Under the pieces are notes generated by a model. That model saw only the letters and a program-made list of their open reading frames with translations, searched no databases and was not told the DNA's origin. A stretch of DNA of 64,000 nucleotides from Polytrichum commune (lineage: Eukaryota > Streptophyta > Polytrichopsida > Polytrichales > Polytrichaceae), in assembly GCA_950295325.1 (NCBI GenBank), contig OX485804.1:58766429-58830428 (forward strand), in the 5' to 3' direction. The position numbers and the translations under genes were made by a program. Shown one piece after another: positions 1-9,711 of the stretch (its first letter is position 1; each line of letters opens with the position of its first letter).

Positions 1-199
1 AAGTATATAAGGCTCAAGGTTGGGTGGATCGTGCCTCTTTTTTCCTCTCTATTTTCAATAGACGTTACACTCTTATCCATTCAACATAAAAATTGACCCC
101 CCTATAGGTTTGTTGTCAATTCATCTCAAATGACCTCAAGTCAAATATTTTGGGGTCTTTTAAAGCTAATTCCAATGTCGGATCAACCAAAAATGTAAC

Positions 200-440
200 C
201 TTCAAGCTTCATACTATTTCAAGGCTTTTATGTTGGATGAATGAGAGATATGCTTATATACAATAATTCCCTCTCTTCCATATTCCCTCCCAATTGTGTC
301 AACAATTGAACCTACAATGGTGCCTACATTTTGAGCACATAATTCAATCTCATAGTGACACATGTCTTTTTGGTGTTTCTTCATATACCACTCAACATTA
401 TATGTGCTCAATAGAGAAGAATGACCACATAATGCACAAA
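200..440. repeat. Dispersed repeat, copy 1
   Basis: This stretch resembles 42,720-42,925 just upstream of the P450 gene. Both contain 'tgaacctacaat', 'acacatgtctttytggtg' and a following 'gagaagartgaccas' block in the same order. A shorter relative lies near 4,600-4,640. The nature of the element is unknown; no terminal repeats were found. Open frames inside it are not supported as genes. Confidence 0.5.
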
Positions 441-699
441 TAGCGTAGTTGCTTTTCTAGCCCAGTAGACCATAGTTGGTTATGCCTATAGAAATATAGG
501 AAGTCTTCTTCTTTTTTTAAATAAAAATAAAAATCTGAAACTTATGTTGGCTTCCCAGGCAAGGTTGTGATCTTTCGAGTTTTATTTCTTTATTTAGACT
601 ATATTCCAAAGATTCCTCTCATGGTCCACCCTCAATATTTATCAACAATTCGGAGCAAGGAATTTATAACACTTATGTGGTGTTAACACTTATCAGGGG

Positions 700-1393
700 T
701 AGTATCGACAATTTGTAACACTTACACGAATAATACTTATGTGACTTTGGATTTTTTTTAAACAACGTTTTATACAAATAAAGGATGAAAACACGCAAGA
801 CAAAAATGTCATCATACATCGAAGTGTAATGGAGAACGGATCTATAGTGGTTTCATGAGATTTGTGTGCAAACCAAGATCCTATTTCTTTTTGAAGTGTT
901 TGAATGCCTTGGATGAAGGGTGCAACATCAATAGGTCTTTGTTCAATAAATTGTTTCAAGGTCACTAATGCACTTTCAACGTCCATGAATCCTACTATGT
1001 CTACCACCACTTCACTAATTTGCACATTGCCAACTTATTCAATGGGTTCATTGTTAGTTGCATATCTCCTCCACCATGCATGCCTATAATTTCCTCCTCA
1101 CTAGGTGTGTAGGGATTGTTTAGATCAAATTCTAGTTCGTAATCGATGAACTCATGTGCATTCGTAGTGGGCCCACTTTCACTCTCTTTAGATACCAATG
1201 CCAATTGTTCCAATAAGGTAGTAATCTCTTCCAACTCTTTCTTTTGTATTGCTTCACGAGCTTCTCTATCTCTCGTGATTGCCTCCTCTACTTCCATGTT
1301 GTCAAAAAACCTCGAAAGAATACACATATGTTTCCAACATTTCACAATTGTCGATGCAATAACTTTGAGCAATTCTTTTAACCTACTATACAT
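700..1393 (-). pseudogene. Unknown protein-coding remnant with one frame change
   Basis: Two overlapping minus-strand frames (1393-1001 and 1025-about 740) read as one protein of roughly 220 residues if the frame shifts by one base near 1,015. The first part is charged and helical (EVEEAITRDREAREAI, KKELEEITTLLEQL), a likely coiled coil, followed by an acidic segment. The second part continues as VVVDIVGFMDVESALVTLKQ. Sense-like composition runs across the junction and the other frames are poor there, which suggests a decayed real gene, possibly transposon-borne. I do not recognise the family. No introns, start context or partner gene were identified, so this could be chance. Confidence 0.35.
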
Positions 1394-1674
1394 TTAAAAG
1401 TGATGTCCTCCGGAGACCGAAGTTTTTCTTCTTCTTTTAAAAGTGATGTTGTGCATGATGTATCCATGTAACAATAATTTCATTCGGGTTATAAAATTTT
1501 GTAGCATTGCTTTCATCCAAATGAACTCTTATTGAGACAAATCCATTGAACATGGGAACATATTTGTCCTAAATCCTCTTAACTACTAACAATTAACGCT
1601 TACTAATGTACTTTTTGGAGGTTTTTTAGGAAGCCCAATTTTCCTTCACACATATGCGATTTTAGCACTTCTTA

Positions 1675-2182
1675 GGGGCGGTTTACACTATGGACCATGA
1701 AGTCGTCCCACGGCCGTCTAAGTGATGTGATTGGACGTTGAAGTCGTCCCGGGACGACTTGGGTTTACACCAAGGAAAAAATGGCAGAGTGACCACGGAG
1801 GTTGAGGTCCACAAATTTTTTTTTTTAAGCCTACTCTATCCATTGCCATGGTCCAACGGGTTTTCCGTTGGGACAAGCAAAAGAGGTGGTCTAGGAAAAT
1901 TAGCAAGGGCCCATGTCAGAAAAATGCCGTTTTAATGATTTGTTTGGATTTTTTAATGATTTTTTTTCCAACTTAGTTAATGACTCCACTTTTTGGTGCA
2001 TGGTCATTCTTCATGGTCCACATTCGGTTTACACCTAGTGAAGGGCCCACGAACCATGAAAACTAATATTTTAGTAACTCGGACCATGGAAGTCGTCTCA
2101 TGAAGTCGTCCCATGAAGTCGTCCCATGCAAAATAGGCCTCTTACGTGGGACGACTTCATGGTCCATAGTGTAAACTGCCCC
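1675..2182. mobile_element. Tourist/PIF-Harbinger-like MITE, copy 1
   Basis: A 508-bp element with terminal inverted repeats beginning GGGGCGGTTTACACTATGG at the left and ending CCATAGTGTAAACTGCCCC at the right; the inverted match continues inward through 'accatgaagtcgtccca'. It is flanked by the 3-bp duplication TTA (1672-1674 and 2183-2185). TWA target duplications with G-rich ends are the hallmark of PIF/Harbinger MITEs. There is no transposase inside, so it is non-autonomous. Internal 'gaagtcgtcccatg' units repeat near the right end. Confidence 0.9.
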
Positions 2183-2468
2183 TTATTGAGGGTGGACTGT
2201 ACATGTGGGGTGATTCTCATGAAGCCTTGAACTTCTTAACTTAACCGGTTAGCTTATTTCTCAAACTCAACCAGTTCATCAGTAACTAGCGAGTCGCTTC
2301 TGTCCGTTCATTGGACCCCACCCAATTGTCTGCATCACTGCACTAAGTTACTCTGTACACTGGCCCATTCATCAATGTGCTGAAGAAGTCTCTTAAGTCC
2401 AGCTTTGAAGTAAGCTAGAATAATATGAAATGGAAGGTAAGTACTACAGCAGTGGTAGTAGTCTAGTA

Positions 2469-2968
2469 CACCCTAAACTCCGTAATATCAACCTCCATAA
2501 CATCACTCACTCTCTAATATCCTGAAACCCTAGGGAACGAATGTTTGTAGTTCAAATCTCAATCCCTATTGTCACATTTCTCTCCCTCATATCACGAATT
2601 TTGTCAATAATGCAAACCACCAAAGAAGTCAACCCACACCATCGCATTGCGCCATGTGCCATGCGCCAGAAAAAAGGTATATATTTTTTTGAATCAAGGC
2701 AAGGCTTTGTTTGTGGAGTGTCTTCTTCTTCTTCTTCTTCTTCTTTTGTCACTTGTTGAATGTTGGTGCATGCATATGCCATATCTCCTGGGAAGGTCCA
2801 ATGGAGTGGACCACACCACACTATTAAAATGTTGCACTTTGTGTCATTCCATAGTGTCACATGCTACATTAATTATATAGTTTCATGCATCCATGTTAAC
2901 ACTATAGAACTCCGTAATATCACATGCAATGTGGTTGCCACATGTGTGATACTACGGAGTTTAGAGTG
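2469..2968. mobile_element. TA-flanked inverted-repeat element (500 bp)
   Basis: The left end reads CACCCTAAACTCCGTAATATC and the right end is its near inverted complement (TACGGAGTTTAGAGTG). Dinucleotide TA lies directly outside both ends (2467-2468 and 2969-2970). This fits a Tc1/mariner-type target duplication, although the terminal sequence is not the Stowaway consensus, so the superfamily is uncertain. A (TTC)n microsatellite lies inside near 2,725. No coding capacity. Confidence 0.65.
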
Positions 2969-2984
2969 TACAATTGTCCAGAGA

Positions 2985-3175
2985 GATTTTTGGGCATAAT
3001 GGGTCAAGATCCTCATCCTGTCAAGTTCAACCGGTTACATGTTGACATCATTTGGTTCTTCTTCATTGAATTGAAGTATATTCTACAGATTCCTCTAGAA
3101 TGATGGGTAATTTTCCGGAGGATCTTGAACTTCAAGCGGTTATTTCTCAAACTCAACTGGTTCATTTGTAACTAC
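2985..3175 (+). repeat. Dispersed repeat containing 'ggttacatgttgacatc'
   Basis: The block 'agagatttttgggcataat ... tcaagatcct ... ggttacatgttgacatc ... aactcaactggttcatttgtaactac' recurs, diverged, at 5,180-5,290 and 6,860-7,050 in the same orientation and at about 20,320-20,520 in reverse. A partial copy of its right part is at 2,235-2,290. It may be a degraded LINE or SINE tail; no terminal repeats or coding frame seen. Confidence 0.55.
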
Positions 3176-3299
3176 AATAATCTCCCACTTAGTACATACT
3201 TTGAACCGGAGCCGTTGGTGCACGCTTAGTTGGTAGGTACGTACTTTACTCATATCACCAATGTTCCATATCGGGCTAGTCGGAAAAAATAACCTTTTT

Positions 3300-3714
3300 A
3301 ATACCCATCTAGCATACCCCTAAAGAATACAAGTTAGGGTGCGCACAAAACCGTTGGTTTTGTTCGATCCCCTTCCCATCGAGGCTTCATGTTGATGAAC
3401 AAGCTTCGACCACCTCAGAAGAAGAACCACCTATCGATGACGAAATCCAACCTATCGAGACATTTGCTGAATCTAAATGTGCTACCGGCTTCAAAGGTTT
3501 TGAAGCTCTACGCATCATTGTCTTCGACATCGACGACCAATTGCTTTGCTCCGATATTCAAATGAAAATTGGACATATGTATGATGAACTGCGACGATCA
3601 TTTCAGACATTTCAACGCAACGTTAACAAACTGACATTGAATGTCAAGCATAAAAAAATCCATGCTTTTGCGGCAAATGATCTCTGCATGACATGTTCAA
3701 ACAATAAAATATGA
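3300..3714 (+). pseudogene. Open frame without early Met, unknown exon remnant
   Basis: From about 3,300 to a TGA at 3,712-3,714 one plus frame stays open for over 110 codons. It has protein-like content: an acidic stretch (TTSEEEPPIDDEIQPIET) followed by FEALRIIVFDIDDQLLCSDI and a basic helical part (YDELRRSFQTFQRNVNKL). There is no initiator Met at its start, so it would be an internal or last exon of a gene, or a fragment of a retrotransposon gag-like protein. I do not recognise the family. No splice acceptor was fixed. Confidence 0.3.
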
Positions 3715-4102
3715 AACCTGATAGTAATTGTCAAAATTTTGCGCACTTGACCAGGATGCACACTTAAACGAGTGCATACTTAAGTGGGAGATTACTATAG
3801 CAATCCGGATCTCCCTGCTGTTCACTGGTCTAGAATGGTTGGTGTGGAGAAGGAGACGGCTGATGCCAATGTCCTGTGAGAATATTCCCACCTTGAGGAA
3901 TATATGCGTTAATAAATTCTGTTTAGTAGACTGCCCACTTGCGCCGGCACCTCCAAACAAAACAATACAAAACAATGTGCTTCAGGTTGAGTTGGAATAC
4001 GGTATGTGGCTCGTATGCCAACATGCAATTCAACCGTTGGATTATATTCGGAATTGTCTCCTCTAGATAGCAATTGCAAAGCACGCAAAGTTGTCAATCT
4101 AA

Positions 4103-4476
4103 GAGCATCTCCACCCTGCCGCGTTAAAGGGTTTTGGCAAGCCCTTTAACGCGACCTTAGAGAAAAACCTGCCCCACCCCTCCCCAACACTGAGGCCTTG
4201 ATTGCCAGGGCTCTTCAAACTTCCGGCTCCACTCACTATCCTCGCGGGTGAGCGTTGCTCTTGTTGCGCCCACATTATGGGGCCTCATCCACTTGCGATT
4301 CAGTGAATCGTGCCACTTTTGGGAATCAAGGAATATTCTTGACAATTTTTCGGCTTGAAGAGCCAATATGCAAGTAACGGTGGGGGAGTGCCACCCTAAA
4401 AAAATTTAGTGCATGCTTGGAGCCCTTCAAAGCGCATTTCGAGAGCCTACCTTTCTGCCCAAGGGTGGAGATGCTC
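4103..4476. mobile_element. Harbinger-type MITE with GAGCATCTCCA ends
   Basis: The 374-bp element starts GAGCATCTCCACCCT and ends AGGGTGGAGATGCTC, and is flanked by TAA on both sides (4100-4102 and 4477-4479). GAGCATCTCCA is a well-known terminal sequence of plant Harbinger/Tourist MITEs, and the TWA duplication agrees. A second hairpin lies inside the left part, where 'cgttaaagggttttggcaag' is followed by 'ccctttaacgcg'. Non-coding. Confidence 0.9.
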
Positions 4477-4479
4477 TAA

Positions 4480-5555
4480 GGGACTCCGACGTTGAGATGC
4501 AAATGCTAAGAGGAGGTTGAAGTGGAGATTCTCATTCCCTATAAAAGGGTCTCTTAGACCTTCAAGGTCGTGTTAACAATTGCATTTGGAGCGGTTAATA
4601 TATTTTAAGCACATAGTCTAATCTCATCGAAGCACACATCTTTTATGTTGTCCATTTGTAGGGGGCAGGGGTGGGGGTTACACTAGACCTTGGGGGGCCG
4701 TGACTATTGAAAACTAAAATCTTTCATGGGTGGAAAACATCGAGATCATTTTGTTTCATTTCACACTGGAGCGTGAGGGTAGTAGAAACCAAAGAAATTT
4801 AAATGGGTGAAAAACTTGTATGGCGTCCTACATGGCATGCAATGGATATGCTTTCATGGTCTACCATATTTTGCGTCAAAAAGGTGGGTTTAATGAGGAA
4901 ACTAGAGACTATAACACTTTCAAAACCTCGTCACAACTCTTCATACTTATTAAATCTTATTGTGTACGAAGGTCCACGTGAGTAAAGTGGTAATGAACTA
5001 ACATTTGGTTGAGAGCCCCGTTGCGTATGTCTTTATAATGTACTTGAAGGTCCATGCCCACATGAACTTCAAATTCAATTGTCCATGGTGTGGTATTCGA
5101 ATGAGTTTCAAGAGCCCTCACAATTTCATGGACAAAGTCCTTGGCCATACTGTAAAGTGAGCGTGAAGGTTTAATTTGTAGGGGAGATTTTTGAGCATAA
5201 TCGGTCAAGATCCTATTATTTCATAAATTGGTTACATGTTGTGATCTCTCCGTTTTTCTTTATTAACTGGTTCATCTGTAACTAGCAGTCGGTTGATTTT
5301 CGAGTCTTGTGTTGGATGGATGAAAATTATGCTCATATGTGACCATTCATCTTAGCCTCACACGTGATGCGGCTTGCCAAACGATTTCAACATTATTCCT
5401 TTCAAAGTAATGTAACAATGTCGATTAAAATTACCGTGAATTTTATACATAAGCATAAGTAAGTGCATGACCAACCTCAATGCCACCATCTTTCAAAGCC
5501 TTGCAGCATACTTAAAGCCAGTGCCTTCATCAGCCTGCCAAAGTTCTAAGTACAC
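4480..5555. repeat. Degraded repeat related to the element in PFK intron 10
   Basis: No gene is supported here. About 4,690-5,170 matches 13,830-14,190 in order: 'gaaaactaaaatctttcat', 'gtggaaaac', 'catggcatgcaatgga', 'ttattgtgtac', 'ggttgagag' and 'gatgagtttcaaga'. It is therefore a diverged, end-eroded copy of that MITE family. 5,180-5,290 carries a copy of the 'ggttacatgttg' dispersed repeat. Confidence 0.6.
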
Positions 5556-5558
5556 TAA

Positions 5559-5990
5559 GGGGCGGTTTACACTATGGACCATGAAGTCATCCCATGGCCG
5601 TCTAAGCGATGTGATTGGACGTTGAAGTCGTCCCGGGACGACTTGGGTTTACACCAAGGAAAAAATGGCAGAGTGACCACGGAGGTTGAGGTCCACAAAA
5701 TATTATTTTTTAAGCCTACTCTATCCATTGCCATGGTCCAACGGGTTTTCCGTTGGGACAAGCAAAAGAGGTGGTCCGGGAAAAAGAGCAAGGGCCCATG
5801 TCAGAAAAATGCCGTTTTAAGCCTTTTTGGTGCATGGTCATTCTTCATGGTCCACATTCGGTTTACACCTAGTGAAGGGCCCATGAACCATGAAAACTAA
5901 TATTTTAGTAACTCGGACCATGGAAGTCGTCCCACGCAAAATAGGCCTCTTACGTGGGACGACTTCATGGTCCATAGTGTAAACCGCCCC
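5559..5990. mobile_element. Tourist/PIF-Harbinger-like MITE, copy 2
   Basis: A 432-bp element almost identical to the one at 1675-2182, with the same GGGGCGGTTTACACTATGG end and its inverted copy ending CCGCCCC. It is flanked by TAA on both sides (5556-5558 and 5991-5993). It lacks internal segments present in copy 1 around 1,935-1,990 and 2,095-2,130, so the two are separate insertions of one family. Non-coding. Confidence 0.92.
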
Positions 5991-5993
5991 TAA

Positions 5994-8378
5994 ATATTGC
6001 ATTTAGTGCCACCAATTCTATTTGTCTTGCTCAATACTGATGCTAAACCTCCCCGTGTAGTGTCACCAACACTTCATTGAAAGCTAACATTATTTTTTCA
6101 TTCCTTGTAAAATAGTTTGGGCATTACAGATTGACAATGTTGCAATTACTGTCACTTACAAAGTGATCTTTCGATCAAACTTCAATCATCTATGACAACC
6201 TTCCCTTTACAAAATCGTCAGGATGTAGAATATAACAAACTTTGTTTCACTAATTGACATGGACTTCATCCAAATTCCTACCATCCATGAAATACTTATA
6301 GAATCATTCATACGAAGCATCATTAGAAAAATTACCATGGTGACTTAAAATACCATGTGACACTAAATACAACATTTAGTGTAAGTAAGTTGACATCCAT
6401 GAGATCATCAAAGCATTTTGTCAATCCGACAATTCCTCACGAGTCCCACATCTCAATAGTCACCTACCGGTCAACTTTCATGGAATGTACCCAAGCTACA
6501 TGGACGTGCCCATGAAGGATGAAAGCCTTAAACTTTTTGCCCCCCCCCCCCTTTTCCCCACAAGCCCTTCTCTCTCTCTCGCCCTTCAATAAGAAGCTCA
6601 CAAGTGACAATATGGGAGTTAGTTACTTTGACCATGCCATTAGGGTGGTCAAACTTCATGACGAAATGTCCCTTCTTTCTCTCTCTCTCACCCTTCGATA
6701 AGAAGCTCACAAGTGACAAAATGGGAGTTACTATGACCATGCTATAGGCATGGTCAACCTTCATGACAAAATGTTTCATGAAGAGTCTTGATTAGACGAT
6801 ATATTACGATTAATTGAGAAGGTGATAGGCTCTACCATGTGAATATGTAAAAATTCAATGTCTAGGGAGATTTTTGGACATAATTGGTTGAGATCCTAGT
6901 GTTTCCAAGTTACATGTTGACATCTTTCAGATTTTTATTTATTAGTATGAAGAATATGCTTTAAATTTCTCTAAAATGGTTGATAATTTTCTTGAAGTCT
7001 TCAACCTCGACCGATTATTTCTTAAACTTAACCAGTTTATTTGTAACTACGGTCGGCTCTTCCCATTCATTGTAAAAATTGCACATTGCATACATGTAAG
7101 TCTATATTGTGTAAGTTAGCATCTCGTTAACAAAGTGCACAATCACGTTATTTGTATGAATTTCACCATGACGTTGTTTTTCATTGTGGTTGGTTACCGT
7201 GGATTAGCAATAGATCGAATCAAATGCCATGAATGAAATGTTACAAACTATTAGACTATTAATGGGTGTGAGAATGTTTGCTAGCTTGTATTTGACATGT
7301 GTTGTTGACGTCTATTCTACTCTTGCCCATTTTGATGTCAAATGCCTTTGGACATTCAATGTTAAAGTAGCCCTAAAAGTGACATGAGCCACCTTTCTAA
7401 AAGGGAAGGATGCCTCGTGATGTTTGCATACATCATTTCGTGAACCAATGTGGGTCCCGTGTTTGTACATAGTTGAAAATTTGTTTTTCATTGGTCACAA
7501 AAAGTTGGGGGTTTCCTCCCATGAAGTTTGAAAAATGAAAGGAGACTCGCTTGGAGAAGGCGGCGCCATCCTCAATTGTGGACTTTTTGGTAGTGGTTTG
7601 TAAGTGCCATGAATTTGAAAGGTTGCAAGGGGGGAAAAGGTACTCAATTGCGAAATTGGTGTGGACCATATTCAAGAGAGATAATGGGTAAGCAAAGAAA
7701 CAACCGAAACCGTTGCATATGAGTGTACCACTCATCCACTGCTCTTGAAGAACTACCCAATATAGATTTGTGGTTATTTCATTTCTAATGCAACCTATTA
7801 AATCGATTAGGGGTTGACAAAGCTTGTTATGGTGTCAAAGTACATCTAAAAGGAGACATGTGACCTACGTATACTTTCAAGATGTTTTGTTGGATGAACA
7901 GGAACAACTTTGTTCTTGTGAAAAAACAAAATAAAAAACTTTAGTGAAGAAGCAAGAAAGCAACCAATTAGAAGGCTCATGTTTGTCGTCAAGCCACGTT
8001 AGACTATTTTTGTGGGTCGCAAACTTGGGAGCAACTAAGCTAGCTTTTGGGTCGTGCTAATGTTGCCATTCCGTTGCATCACCCCTATTGTAGACTACTT
8101 GATATAGGTTCATTGGCAAATACCCCCCCCTCCCCCAAACTTCCATGAGATTCAAAACAACTTTGGAGCATTGTTCTCTTGCAAATTAAAACTAAATAAA
8201 ATGAGACTTGCACCTATCACTACAAGCATACGAGTCTTTAGACAATCGTCAGACATCATACAAAAAAAAGTTGTAAATCTACCATAATGGTAGATGTAGA
8301 TATTTCTACCACCAACTCATACTCGGTTGGGGTGAACTAACATGTACATTGGTTCCTTGGAGGCAAAGGTTTACGCAT
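5994..8378. other. Intergenic, no gene supported
   Basis: No coding frame is convincing. 6,519-6,790 has a duplicated 60-70-bp block: 'ctctctctcgcccttcaataagaagctcacaagtgacaatatgggagtta' and a near copy from about 6,680. It also has a C run at 6,541. 6,860-7,050 carries a copy of the 'ggttacatgttgacatc' dispersed repeat. The rest is AT-rich single-copy-looking DNA. Confidence 0.5.
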
Positions 8379-9020
8379 TCAACAAGGAACGAGTGTCTGG
8401 GTTGGTTCGCCCAAATCAAAGTTTAGGCATTCAACAAGGAACGAGTGTATGGGTTGGTTCGCCCAAATCAGGGTATAGGCATCCAACAAAGAACCAATGT
8501 ATGGGTTGGTTCGCCCAAATCAAGGTTTAGGTATCCAACAAGGAACGAGTGTATGGGTTAGTTCGCCCAAATCAAGGTTTAGGCATCCAACAAGGAACGA
8601 GTGTATGGGTTGGTTCGCCCAAATCAAAGTTCAGGCATCCAACAAAGAACAAGTGTATGGGTTAGTTCGCCCAAATCAGGGTTTAGGCATCCAACAAGGA
8701 ACGAGTGTATGGGTTGGTTCGCCCAAATCAAAGTTTAGGCATCCAACAAAGAACGAGTGTATGGGTTAGTTCGCCCAAATCAGGGTTTAGGCATCCAACA
8801 AGGAACGAGTGTATGGGTTGGTTCGCCCAAATCAAAGTTTAGGCATCCAACAAAGAACGAGTGTATGGGTTAGTTCGCCCATATCAGGGTATAGGCATCC
8901 AACAAAGAACGAGTGTATGGGTTGGTTCACCCAAATCAAGGTTTAGGCATCCAACAAGGAACGAGTGTATGGGTTAGTTCGCCCAAATCAGGGTTTAGGC
9001 ATCCAACAAGGAACGGGGTG
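8379..9020. repeat. 52-bp minisatellite, about 12 copies
   Basis: A head-to-tail array of a 52-bp unit whose core is 'caacaaggaacgagtgtatg' followed by 'ggttggttcgcccaaatca' and a variable 'a(a/g)gttTAggcat'. Copies differ at a few fixed positions (ttggt or ttagt; aaagtt, aaggtt or agggta). Because 52 is not a multiple of three, the reading frame rotates in every copy, so the open frames over it are not genes. Confidence 0.95.
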
Positions 9021-9711
9021 GGTTCGCTCATATTCTGGCATCACATCTATTCTTGACACATACGAGAAGTTCTACGGGCGAGGTGAACCGCATCTACCTA
9101 GCTAGTGGCCAATGGAAAGAGTCCCTTTTTGGTCTTCAAACTCTCTCTCTCTCCTCCCTCTCTCTTCCCTCTTTCTCTCTATACCTCTCATTAGTGTAAA
9201 GGGAGGCGCCCCAAACGTGGAGGGACGAACGAACGAAGGGAGCCGGCGGGCGAACGGAGGGCAGCGACAGCCTCGAAAGCGGCGTCCCTGGCGGGCGAGC
9301 GAGCGAGCGCAAGTAAGTGAAGAACGTTAACTTATAGTTGGGCGGGCGCCGGTCGCGGCAGCCAGCCTCCTCGGGGGCACCAACCGAGCTTAAGCTAGCT
9401 TCTGGCCTTCGCTAAGCGTCGCCATGCCGCTTCGCCTCGCTCGGGCCGCCTCGGGAATCGATGGAGGTGTATAGTGCTCTACGGCCCCCTTGCTAAAGGC
9501 CCGTCATTTCCTGCCCTTAGACATACATAACAACAACTTCTCATAAGCTTCCTCCTCGCTACGATCGCTGCTGAGTCAGTGATTCGGTCCCTAGAGGAGA
9601 CTCGCATGACCATCTTGTTTATTAGTAAACAGGCAGAGGAAATTGGTTTTGCTTAAAATTGGGGAGGCCGGGGGGGAGTTCTTTCACTTTCTGGGGCTTC
9701 GCATCTCTGAT
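9021..9711 (+). promoter_or_regulatory. GC-rich upstream region of the PFK gene
   Basis: Between the minisatellite and the PFK start codon the base content rises sharply, with CpG-dense stretches at 9,200-9,330 and 9,340-9,480, preceded by CT-rich 'ctctctctctcctccctctc' near 9,141. CT-rich tracts and a GC rise are common at plant promoters and 5' leaders. 'gcgcaagtaagtgaag' near 9,307-9,322 looks like a splice donor and may end a 5'-UTR exon. No TATA box was identified with confidence. Confidence 0.4.

Noticed and set aside
8342-8769. Open frames with repeated GLVRPNQ-like peptide
   Set aside because: They are translations of the 52-bp minisatellite; the frame rotates in each unit, so no real protein is encoded.
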